Assembly (NCBI GenBank): GCA_022925895.1 | Contig: JAKSYS010000756.1 | Span: forward strand, 1-27,327 | Length of the DNA stretch: 27,327 nucleotides | Direction of reading: 5' to 3' | Source: Fragilaria crotonensis | Taxonomy: Eukaryota > Bacillariophyta > Fragilariophyceae > Fragilariales > Fragilariaceae | Shown here: one piece after another, positions 18,811-27,327 of the stretch | Position numbering within the stretch: the first letter of the stretch is position 1 | Layout of the letters: the number at the start of each line of letters is the position of its first letter | Notes under the pieces: generated by a model | The model's input: the letters and a program-made list of their open reading frames with translations, nothing else | The model's database searches: none | Told to the model about the DNA's origin: nothing | Program-made: the position numbers and the translations under genes

Positions 18811-19955
18811 TTACTTCTTCGGAAACAGAGCTTCTTCAAAGTGTTTCCACAAGATGGAAAAGAGAATTCCCTGAAGTCCGTTACTAAAAATCTTGGTCTC
18901 GAGTCCTCTCAAAAAGAGTCCCTGCACACCAGATTCTGAAATAACGTTGCGGACCACCTGCAAGTAGGTCAGAGCATCGGGATGGCTCTGTTTGTAGACC
19001 TTGACGACGCGAATGGAATTGGAACACGTGTCACTAATGGCCGACGAACAAAATCCAATCAAGGCGCGACGACCCAATTCCTTGATACGATCGTCCTGCT
19101 TCGGGATGTGTTCTGACAAATAGTTGTAGGTAAAGAACCAAGGATAGTGACCGACAAAGGTGGCAGATGCCGCAGCGATGGAACCGTTGTAGACACTAAA
19201 ATAACATCAAGTGATGTGTGAAATGATGTACGGAAATCCACAGAATTGGTTGAGAATGACGCCTCTCACATGATGCATGACGCATGATGCATGACGAAAG
19301 CAACAAATATACTGCAAAGATATGTATCCTTACCTCAGAGGTCCATTGGTTTTGATTTTGTCCACGACAGCACTGAATTTTCCAGTGACTTGCATCGTTG
19401 TCTTGATGGTATCGACGGGCATGAGGAAGATACGAAACAAGGCGGCAGCTACCGAGGCCGATACGGTCTTGAAACCAACGTTAAGGTTTCTGGTAAATTC
19501 ATAAGAGTCCATTAACGTGAGCATGCCTGTATTTGCCGCAGTATCTCCAAAGCGTGACAGCGGACCCTGAATAAGAGCAGGAAGGACACCGCGGTAGAAG
19601 CGAGGGATACCACCGTCAGCGTAGAGAGTTCGGAGAGCCGTGGGGAAAGTAGTTCCATTGCGGTATTGATAGTTAATGGTAGTCCTCATCCACTGTGATG
19701 ATCAACAACGACATGGGAAAATTTTGGTCGCGTTAGTGTAAGGATGACGAATCGAGGGTTGAGGGCAACGCCTTGGTGGCATGGTATTCATATTTCTCCA
19801 TAAATCCAAAACCCAACAAACACACGTACCATCAAACATGCCACGTTGGCTCCCATGGCAACTGCTCCAGCTGTTCCTCCACGCATAGCACTCGCACCAG
19901 CCTTTTGCATGACCTCCTTAAATGAGGGTGTTGGTTTCGTGTCGTCGGCGCTCAT
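18811..19955 (-). CDS. Mitochondrial carrier family (SLC25-like) protein with divergent signature motifs
   Basis: Inner-membrane transporter family; the substrate is unknown. The 289-residue product comes from three exons: 19830-19955, 19334-19692 and 18811-19195. The introns are 137 nt (GTACGT...CACAG) and 138 nt (GTAAGG...TTTAG), and the joined frame is open. The second intron contains two tandem 14-base copies (CATGATGCATGACG) at 19269-19296. Three carrier repeats can be followed. The signature PxDxxK is kept in repeat two (MPVDTIK, about 135-141) but altered in repeat one (NVACLMWMR) and repeat three (ISDTCSNSIRVVK). Half-repeat endings FYRGVLPALIQGP (77-89) and LFLRGLETKIFSN are typical. 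The length matches the family (about 300). The loss of two signature prolines suggests a lineage-specific, unusual member. It converges on the roadblock gene (249 bp apart). Confidence 0.88.
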
Positions 19956-20891
19956 TTTGTGTTGACGGTGACTACTATGTTGTAGTAGTATGCTGGGGAA
20001 TTAGATACGAATGTGTTGGAATACCTGGCAATGTCAGAGATGCCGAGATCGAGATTAGAACAGATACGAAGAGCGAGAGCTATGACGTTATGCCTGAAAT
20101 ATGCGGAGGAGCAAAGATGAGCAATGCGGATCTACTACTGCTAGCATACTAGCACCATAACATACGCGTGTCCATGAGCCAGAAAGGCCAGAACACTTTC
20201 CACACACGTCATCAACGGAGAGATGTCGGAGGTCGGAGGCAGCGTGTCGAATATCCGGAATGGCCTACTGCATAAGTACCGTGTACAAACTGTACTACGC
20301 ATACATACGGAGAAGTACATTAATCCGAGTACGATGGACAGGCTACCGTACTGTTCCAAGCATTCGAGTGTATTCTGTACAGTATGTGTATGACGAGGTA
20401 CAGTATGTCATACTGTATCCTGTACTCTGTACCGTACTCCAGTATACGTTCCAATGGCCTCTAGTAGTATCATATGTCATACTTCATATGATACTACATT
20501 ACGCCATGCAAGCTGTACCTTTGTGATTGAATTATTTTGATGACTTGACAATACGACATACGACACAGCCTACAGTTCAAACCTGTGACAGACTCAATAC
20601 TCGACTACTTGTACCTGGTACTGTAGAACCTCCTACCGACGCGTGGACGACGAATGACGGGATACTTTGCCGAGGAATCAAGTTCCAAGAGAAAAACACT
20701 CATTATCGCCTCATCTCTGTTATCAGTGGAGAGCAATCTTAAATTTGATCGTCGAACTGAGATGAACCCTCTCGCGGTTTCGACACTTCAGTAACTCTAT
20801 TCCAAATCACGTCAGAGAAGCTGCGCATCTTGATATGCGAAGCGAGTCCATTCAAATTGTGAGACGCGATCGATTGCGTCGTTCGATCACT
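19956..20891. other. Divergent intergenic region with GTAC cluster and perfect hairpin
   Basis: Between the carrier and phosphoribosyltransferase-like genes. GTAC is dense at about 20275-20625 (about fourteen sites by eye). The hairpin at 20464-20497 lies inside this cluster. No gene is recognised. The last 57 bases could be coding if the ATG at 20835 is used for the next gene. Confidence 0.65.
20464..20497. repeat. Perfect 13-bp hairpin with 8-base loop
   Basis: GTAGTATCATATG (20464-20476) is the exact reverse complement of CATATGATACTAC (20485-20497), with the loop TCATACTT between. Each arm contains the palindrome CATATG. It is not followed by a T run and lies in a probable promoter region. 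Confidence 0.85.
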
Positions 20892-23111
20892 ATGCACCAT
20901 ATGATCCGAAAAGTGTCATGTTATTGTTTCGCACTGGCGTCACTTTCAGAAGCATTTTTGATTCACCCACCACTGCACAGCACATCTCTCTACCGAGATC
21001 ACGAATCCTTCCAACACAGCTCCAAAGTCACAGTGGCTGCGAAAAAGACCAAGAAACAGCAATCTCGTGCCGACATGGACGATGTCAATCGTTGGTATGA
21101 AAATGTTCGTTCGGACGCCACTCCGGACGTTGTGTTTTGGGAAGAAATGGAACGACAGCGATTGTTGAATCAAATTAGTCCTTCAGAAACCCAAATGAAC
21201 GACTATGGTGCCAACGCACGTGCGGTTGCCTCGACGGCATCGTCTTTACTTGGATTTCAAAACACTGGAAGCACAATCACGGGATCACCAACGACGTCGA
21301 CATCGACCATGATGGCAAGCATCGCGTCATCTTCTGTGGCGTCTCTCAAGAAGTCAGCATTGGCACCCATGTTATTGCAGCAACAGGAAATGCTGAAAGT
21401 CGAACGGAGTACCGAGAGTACGCTCCTGGAGTATGTGCAGTTTGCCGTTCCTGATAATTGGATCAGTGAACCGTTGGTTGCCATGTTTGGGAACATGGAC
21501 AGCTTGGAAGCTGATGCTATGGAATTGGAGGAACAAAATCGACGGATTGAGAAAGAATTGTCATCGTTGGATGAACAGGATGCGGAGGGCGATACAGCAT
21601 CGACATCGTCATCCATGGCCTCGGACCTTCAGGCCAACATTCAAAACTTCAATGATGCATGGATGACCGACGCGGAACCATGGGATATTTACGGGCAACC
21701 CCGAGAACTGACGGCGGATCGCGCCCTTAGAGTCAAGCCTGATCGTAGCAATGAATTCTTTTTCACCAGCGACTCGCCCCACGAAGCCGAAGACGCTCAG
21801 TTGGAACAGGAATTCTTGGATCGTATGAAGGGATGCACAATTTCCTCGAAGCGATTGGAGAAGGCACGCAATAATGTCAAGGCTCAAGAGTTCTTTCAAC
21901 GAGAACCTGATGCGATTGAAGGATTCGATCGAATGTGGGTATGTGCTATTGACAGTGCATGCTATCAGAATCTTGCTGGGGTGTTTCGGAACTACGGTGT
22001 GCAATTTGCTGATAACTTCGCAGATTTTGAGGATAACAGTGATATGGATGGTATGTATAGCATTGAGGATGTGGCGTCATATAAGGCACGCAAAGTCTTT
22101 GAAGTTACGGGACTGCCAGTTATTACGGCACGCACAAGCTTCGAGGTGGAACCTATCCCGCCTCCGGTTCCCGGCGGGGTAGTTCCTCGCTCCCAGAATC
22201 CGCTCGTCAGTAGCGGGTATCGTTTCAATAGCATCGGTTTGCACGTCGATTACATGATTGAGGCGTTGAAACCAGTCTCCGAACCCAAACGTGTGTGCCG
22301 TTACCGCACTTGCCTTTGTTACTATGATGGTGAAATGGAACTGTACGAGTATAGCTGCTTGGACTGCGATATTCATTGGGCGACTTCGTTGAGGACCTTC
22401 ATTCCCATGAATCAGGCGATCAATCAAATCTGCAAGACGTTGCAACTCACATTCGGCTTTGAGTACATGAAATGGCTTAAAAACTCTCAAGCCGAAGCGA
22501 CCTCTCGGTTCGGAAACGCTGTCACTCAACTCCGCGACCGCGTTCTCAAGGACGGAAGAGTCTTACCCAACGATATTATTGACGTCTCGGCCTTTATGGA
22601 TTCCATGGTCGATGTCAATCTCATGGATGATTGCGCCAAGGAATTGGCCGAGCGATTCAAGGAAATGAAACCCACCAAGATTCTCACAGTCGCAACCACA
22701 GGCCTCGTCATCGCCCTACCCATGGCCAAATACCTTCAAGTCCCTGTTGTGTACGCCCGTAAAGAACGCAATGTGGTCATGGCGGACACCTTCAAGGCGA
22801 ACTATTCGAGCAAGACGGTGGGCAAGAACCGAGAGTTGCTTGTAAGCAAATTGCACATTCTTGACGATGATCGGGTTCTGATCGTGGATGACTTTCTCAG
22901 TTCGGGTGCATCACAAGATGCGTTGCTGCGCATCGTGGCCGAAGCTGGTGCCGAATCAGTCGGTGTTGGCGTCTTGCTGGAAAAGGTGTATGATTCGGGT
23001 CGACGATCGCTTTCGGGATTTAACGTGCCGGTAGAAAGTCTGTGTCGTGTTGCATCTGTGCAAGGTGGGGTGATTCAGTTGATTGAGGAAGAGGGTTTTA
23101 ATTTGATGTAA
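20892..23111 (+). CDS. Plastid-targeted protein with C-terminal xanthine phosphoribosyltransferase-like domain
   Basis: The 739-residue product begins MHHMIRK, then a hydrophobic core and ASLSEA followed by FLIHPP. This fits a diatom bipartite plastid presequence, with signal cleavage just before Phe. Residues about 543-739 match bacterial xanthine phosphoribosyltransferases: VLPNDIIDVSAFMDSMVD, ILTVATTGLVIALPMAKY, VPVVYARK and the PRPP loop VLIVDDFLSSGAS (662-674), with D666 and D667. Such enzymes join xanthine or guanine to PRPP; here the substrate is inferred. The middle (about 60-540) is unrecognised. It has low-complexity Ser/Thr stretches (about 115-155), a conserved-looking region with FDRMWVCAIDSACYQN, and five Cys (469, 474, 476, 489, 492) that could bind metal. 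In-frame ATGs at 20835 and 20901 are alternatives; 20892 gives the best signal peptide. No intron is needed. Confidence 0.85.
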   Translation: MHHMIRKVSCYCFALASLSEAFLIHPPLHSTSLYRDHESFQHSSKVTVAAKKTKKQQSRADMDDVNRWYENVRSDATPDVVFWEEMERQRLLNQISPSETQMNDYGANARAVASTASSLLGFQNTGSTITGSPTTSTSTMMASIASSSVASLKKSALAPMLLQQQEMLKVERSTESTLLEYVQFAVPDNWISEPLVAMFGNMDSLEADAMELEEQNRRIEKELSSLDEQDAEGDTASTSSSMASDLQANIQNFNDAWMTDAEPWDIYGQPRELTADRALRVKPDRSNEFFFTSDSPHEAEDAQLEQEFLDRMKGCTISSKRLEKARNNVKAQEFFQREPDAIEGFDRMWVCAIDSACYQNLAGVFRNYGVQFADNFADFEDNSDMDGMYSIEDVASYKARKVFEVTGLPVITARTSFEVEPIPPPVPGGVVPRSQNPLVSSGYRFNSIGLHVDYMIEALKPVSEPKRVCRYRTCLCYYDGEMELYEYSCLDCDIHWATSLRTFIPMNQAINQICKTLQLTFGFEYMKWLKNSQAEATSRFGNAVTQLRDRVLKDGRVLPNDIIDVSAFMDSMVDVNLMDDCAKELAERFKEMKPTKILTVATTGLVIALPMAKYLQVPVVYARKERNVVMADTFKANYSSKTVGKNRELLVSKLHILDDDRVLIVDDFLSSGASQDALLRIVAEAGAESVGVGVLLEKVYDSGRRSLSGFNVPVESLCRVASVQGGVIQLIEEEGFNLM

Positions 23112-23161
23112 GATCGGTAACTTCCGTGGCGACCGTTCCTAAGTATCCTACTAGTCACCTA

Positions 23162-24590
23162 CTAGTATCTGGCGCTTGATGAATGATTCAGCGTGTGCAA
23201 TTCAGTCAATAGAGCACTTGCTTTGCGAAACAAGAGGTAGCAAATGACGGCAAGCAAGACAATGGACATGTTGAGCGCAGGGTCGGTGATCCAAGAGATG
23301 TCAATTTCATAGGGATTTGCTGCATTCTCATCCGCTATAACTGCTGGTGTGGCATCCTCGTCATCAACAATTACTTCTTCGAGGATTGTTGGAGCTGCCT
23401 GAGCTGTTTCTGGCTCATGCGCGAGTGCTGGAACAGAGTTCGGAATGTCGAAACTTGGCGCTTCCTCGGTAACTTGCGCTGCATCAGCCGTAATCGCTGC
23501 CGAAGACACATTTTCGTTCTTCCCTACGTCGTCCTCGCCGTCACCGTCCTCCGTTGTGCTAGTATCTTTCGTTTCGTTTGCGATTTGCGCCAGCCTCAAT
23601 TGTTCAATTTCTTTTTCAAATCGACTTGTCTTCTCCTTCTTAGGTTGTTCTCCCTCTTCAAGTTTGGGTAGCAAATCTGCAGCCTTACCACACCGAGGAC
23701 AAGTGAAGTTAACTGATTTTTTGGCCAATCGCTGTCGTTCTGGTGCCGTCCAATCAAGTGCTCCAATGGCCCCATCGGCAGGCGATGGCAAAAAGGCAAT
23801 CAGAGCTTCGAGAATGAGGCGAATTCCCCAGGCTGGTTGCCATAATTCTGGATGGAAGGCACTGAAGGAAAGGCAAATTTTGGTATTGGTATCGAATCGA
23901 CCGGAGGGTGTAAGGAACATTATGTGAGGTGGTTTGAACTATCAGTAGAGAATTTTGTATGCGAGCGATACAATGGAGTTAGAAAAAGGAGCCGCAAGGC
24001 GCACCAGTAGTCATGCAACGTGTTACTTACTGGGTACTCCGGTGGAAGCTGTGGTATCAACGGGGAAGAAAGATTTCAGATGTGAACAAAGTGCTGCACA
24101 AAATCTATAATCAATCAGAAAAGCAAGAGCGCTGTGGATCAGGTTGAAACATACCAATATCCTTCCGTGGTAAATACCTCCTTCAAAATCAGTTGCGTCT
24201 GCCCCTCGGATCGTGAAATGCCTACTCCATCGAAAACGGCGAAGCCAGTTTGGTTGGGTTGCAAGTGGCATGTGTTAGTGCTTTCTTTTTCTAAGGATGC
24301 CAAGGATAACCTCCTACTGAAGATAAAATCAGCATGTTTCAAATGCAAAATGCTGTGGACTTCTCAAACACCTTCTTTACGGAACACAACCAACAGGCGA
24401 TTTTCGGAGTCCTCCAGAACTCCAGAACATGGTACATATGACGAGTTCGCAAATGCAACCAACAACGACACGCAACTTACCATTCGAACATGTCGTCCTC
24501 TAACGGAGCCGCATGGTAACGATCGGATGGATTCAGCAATAACTCTCGAACATCGGCTTGAATACGACGAAGCGAAGGAGACTTGGACAT
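23162..24590 (-). CDS. UBE2J: ER-anchored E2 ubiquitin-conjugating enzyme, UBE2J/UBC6 type
   Basis: E2 for ER-associated degradation, anchored by its C terminus with the catalytic domain in the cytosol. The 323-residue product comes from four exons: 24481-24590, 24155-24221, 24031-24048 and 23162-23938. The introns are 259, 106 and 92 nt, with GTAAGT, GTATGT and GTAAGT donors. Exon 3 is an 18-nt microexon encoding LPPEYP, which the fold requires. Motifs: YHAAPLEDDMFEWHFTIRG (from Tyr25), GGIYHGRIL, PSGRF and KIC with catalytic Cys87, then FHPELWQPAWGIR and GAIGALDWTAPERQRLAKKS, as in UBE2J rather than HPN-type E2s. A CPRC pair, an acidic linker and a tail anchor (about 284-302, NMSIVLLAVICYLLF) follow. 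The start ATG at 24590 gives MSKSPSLRRI. Its stop is 50 bp from the convergent stop. Confidence 0.95.
24031..24048 (-). other. 18-nt microexon of the E2 gene
   Basis: On the minus strand CTTCCACCGGAGTACCCA is preceded by a CACAG acceptor and followed by a GTAAGT donor. It adds exactly six residues (LPPEYP) in phase 0 between GRIL and FKPPHI. E2 enzymes of this family have the sequence at this place, so skipping it would remove a conserved core segment without breaking the frame. Confidence 0.92.
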
Positions 24591-25564
24591 GGTAGTGCTA
24601 GTTCAGCAAAACAGAACAAACTGATTAAATGCTTGAAATGACGAAGTGGGCATACTGGAGAAAAGGCATAGTATTACAGGACAGTATTAGCTGGTGCCAC
24701 GTGCCCTTTTCACCAGGGAGATGCGGGAAAGTACTCTTTGGAGGTAAACTAGACAGTAGACCGCAGACTACTACGGTACACTATATTGTTGACGTACTTG
24801 TACCTTTAACCACCCTTACAAATACATTGTACGAATGCGATGTAACTTGTGTCTAACGGTAGACCTTCATTCGACTTGCGAACGTGAATCAACCTTCAAT
24901 ATCATACGCCGTGGTGGTACTTGTACTTGAACCTGTTACAAGTACTCCGTGTGGACGAAGCGGATATAGGATATATGCGTACACGAGTATTCTATGTTCT
25001 ATGTGGTATGTGGTAAAAGTACCAGGTACCAGTACTCCTTACCTGTGCCGACAACGTACATATGTTGATCTGTGCTCTGTTAATTGGTGAATGCATAGTA
25101 CGTTGGATGTATGAAATATGAACAACTGCATAAGTATTGAATTGTGCAGTACCGTACTGTACCATTGCAGTGGAATACACGAGTGTTGGTAATCGGCACG
25201 CGGGATGCTGCAAGCTGTTTGATGGGATTGGAGCAGCCATTTTCATGCCACGGTTATTTTCATACAGTGCTCGAACTCCACCATAATACTAGTAGACACT
25301 ACTACCGCTATGTAGCTCCAGCAGAGAATATAGAGAGGTCTCTACTAATTGAGTTTTGTGGATTACTGGTGCCGGTGTATTTGGTGGCATATTTTAATAC
25401 TCGAGTACATGGGGAAGGCCTTTATGATGCTTCGTCTTTAGCCAGTGGTGTGCTAGTAGTAGTACACTACTACCAGGCACCATACCATACCATACAAAAC
25501 CACTTGTCTTAATAGTAGAACGTGATCTATGTGTTCACCAGGGCTCCTTCCTCGAATCACGAGT

Positions 25565-25797
25565 GACGGACGAAACGGATCAGATATCGGGTCAGATATC
25601 TGTCAGATGTTGTACCAGGCGGCTCTCGTAGAAAACATCACCTCGTCCACCAGATCTGATCAGATGTCGGTCAGATGATCTGTTCAGATCTGCATATATT
25701 TACGACCTCGCATGATATTTTTTGTACCACGAGCGTCGTAGAAAAAAAACAGATATCTGTCCACGATCTGGCAGATATCTGATCTGTTTCGTCCGTC
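25565..25797. repeat. 233-bp element with 24-bp terminal inverted repeats
   Basis: The left end GACGGACGAAACGGATCAGA (continuing to 25588) and the right end (25774-25797, ending GATCTGTTTCGTCCGTC) are reverse complements apart from one base. The inside repeats CAGATATC, CAGATCTG and TCAGATG many times and has no coding frame. Size and ends fit a miniature inverted-repeat transposable element. No clear target-site duplication was seen. Confidence 0.75.
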
Positions 25798-25805
25798 AAG
25801 CATAA

Positions 25806-26162
25806 CATTGTTTTTGCCAAACTTTGAGAGCCCATAACTTTGCCAATAATGGCACCAAAGTAGATATTGAAACAGATTCGGAAAGCGCGAGATGTGAACT
25901 TTCCGAATCTGTCCTTCATTTTATAATGACCTTCTTCGTTCAATTGTTATATCCCGACAAATGTTGTCGATTTTGTTGTTTTCGGGAAAAAGTGCTTTCT
26001 GATGAGCCTCTAACTCTTCAACGAAGTGAGATACAAGATAAAGTAGTGCAGATTTGGAAAGCTGCTTCATAGGGCTTTTGATATCTGTTTCAATATCTAT
26101 GTTGCTGCCATTATTGGCGAAGTTATGGGCTCACAAAGTTTGCCTGAAGGCAAATAACAATG
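25806..26162. repeat. Imperfect foldback element, arms of about 70 bp
   Basis: The left arm (about 25806-25876) and right arm (about 26086-26162) are reverse complements with scattered mismatches and a small insertion on the right. The shared core includes GCCCATAACTT, GCCAATAATGGCA and TAGATATTGAAACAG. The spacer is about 209 bp. Further out, GTACCACGAGCGTCGTAGAA (25723-25742) has an inverted counterpart at about 26243-26263, so the symmetric structure is larger and nests with the element on its left. Confidence 0.75.
25873..25911. repeat. Perfect 13-bp hairpin at the inner edge of the foldback arm
   Basis: CAGATTCGGAAAG (25873-25885) and CTTTCCGAATCTG (25899-25911) are exact reverse complements with a 13-base loop. 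A related GATTTGGAAAG occurs at about 26051 near the other arm. Confidence 0.8.
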
Positions 26163-27327
26163 GAATGCGCACCGTCTTGCCACCGGGACTGACAGATCTG
26201 AAAAACAGATCTGTGTCAGATGTTCTCGAGACATCCGTTTTCTTCTACGGCACTCGTGGTACAAACACTCCTCGGGACCTCGAACAGATGTCGCATCTGA
26301 ACGGATACGTGCCACGTTGTACCTCATCAGATCTGTCGGCAAGACGGTTGCGGCTCGTGACTAGCATCATGTTTTCTACATGCAAAGTCCATTGCGACTA
26401 CGACATACGAATAAACTGTATATACATAGATAGAGATACGAAGATTGTTCACGCGAGTACTTGTCATCCACCTACTACAAGTACCGGTTGGACCATTCCA
26501 ACCAGACTTGACTGCACGATACGCGATGTCGATTGCATACACTGGGTAATAGTGCCCATATCACGCATACCTGCAAACTACTGTAGAATCAAAACATACT
26601 GGTGTACTGGAGTATCATACAATACAGATCCTCGGACTGAAGTCTGTGCCCTTTCATGATAGCAAGGGAAAAGCTCGCCTGGAGTAGTACAAGTACTCCA
26701 GTACGTCCTCGACAGTAAAATCATCCGTACTGGTACTGGTACTACGGACTCACAAAGAGATATGGTATTCAGTATACAGTATGAATATTGTGCCAGTAGC
26801 ATGCGTTCGCGTATTGGAGTGCAGCATAGCGCAGTGCACACAAGGAAGACGAGTGAAATCAATACGCTCCGAGTATCGTACTTGTACTCTGCATGTGTAT
26901 GCACACAACCTATTATTGGTATGATAAAAGTACACGAATTGCAGTACGAGTACCTACGACGGCACAGATTACGATCATCGAGTCTGTTTTAGTTCGCAGC
27001 GTCCGCAGCTAAACCCTAAACCTATTTTACATACAGTACGTAATCTTTTTTGGTAGCACGTGATCGTTGATACTCTTAGTATTTGTACTGTAGTTGATGA
27101 TAGTAGTCCGAGTAATGGGAGTACTACAGTTCTACTCTAGTAGGAGTAGAGAGTAGTAGTACAAGGACCAGTTACGACGAAGCAGAATCTTGCACTCTCC
27201 GGGAAAAATTTGGACTTTCCCGCATCTCCCAGGTAGCACTATGTATGACATCGTACTACATCAATATTGTATATATATATACAGTCTGAAATTGAGCCAT
27301 ATTTAATATTGACGGATAGTTAGCCCA

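Larger units (their letters stand above)
24591..27327. other. Long region without recognised gene, rich in GTAC and inverted repeats
   Basis: No open frame here resembles a known protein, and the longest ones sit within repeats. GTAC is dense at about 24770-25180, 26660-26730 and 26870-27170, often in close pairs such as GTACCAGGTACCAGTAC at 25018-25034. The central part (25565-26350) is a complex of CAGATC/CAGATATC-rich and inverted-repeat sequence. A gene could start beyond the right edge. Confidence 0.6.

Noticed and set aside
25671-26072. Small open frames on both strands (82-90 codons)
   Set aside because: They lie within the inverted-repeat complex. Their hydrophobic-looking stretches come from the foldback arms being read in opposite directions.
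27008-27024. Telomere-like CTAAACCCTAAACCTA
   Set aside because: Only about two repeat units, not at a sequence end and surrounded by ordinary intergenic sequence.

Overview
This window looks like nuclear DNA of a diatom, most likely a pennate one such as Phaeodactylum; the species is a guess. The reasons are: eukaryotic gene families only; short GT-AG introns (64-259 nt in the clear cases); compact intergenic spaces; and one protein whose N terminus looks like a diatom bipartite plastid presequence, with a signal peptide ending just before Phe (SEA-F). I see no rRNA, tRNA or CRISPR array and no complete mobile-element gene.

Twelve genes can be supported, and they alternate strand strictly from start to end. 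In order: TFIIS (+); a secreted single-pass membrane protein (-); a C-terminal-motor kinesin with a PH-like N terminus (+); a WRAP53/TCAB1-like WD40 protein (-); a double-hotdog MaoC-like protein (+); an Arf-like GTPase of ARL8 type (-); a second, damaged or spliced single-pass membrane protein (+); a USE1-like SNARE fused to a long repeat rod and ankyrin repeats (-); a roadblock/LC7 dynein light chain (+); a mitochondrial carrier (-); a plastid-type protein ending in a xanthine phosphoribosyltransferase-like domain (+); and a UBE2J/UBC6-type E2 enzyme (-). Convergent neighbours can be as close as 16 bp. Divergent neighbours are separated by 0.45-1.5 kb.

The divergent spaces (about 2.9-4.3, 10.3-10.75, 12.85-13.67, 17.7-18.2, 20.0-20.9 and 24.6-27.3 kb) carry clusters of the palindrome GTAC, often as paired GTAC separated by 1-5 bases. 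The convergent spaces do not. Several also hold inverted-repeat elements: a perfect 54-bp inverted repeat at 3316-3707, a 233-bp element with 24-bp inverted ends at 25565-25797, and a foldback with arms of about 70 bp at 25806-26162. The 8.1-9.1 kb space has a 123-bp-period direct repeat.

The genes do not form one pathway. They cover transcription elongation, telomerase/Cajal-body RNP work, microtubule motors, ER and secretory trafficking (SNARE, ARL, E2), mitochondrial transport, acyl-CoA metabolism and nucleotide salvage. The most unusual protein is the USE1-like SNARE: its transmembrane segment is followed by about 660 residues that should lie in the ER lumen. Next come the kinesin with a degenerate nucleotide pocket and the plastid phosphoribosyltransferase with a large unrecognised N-terminal region.
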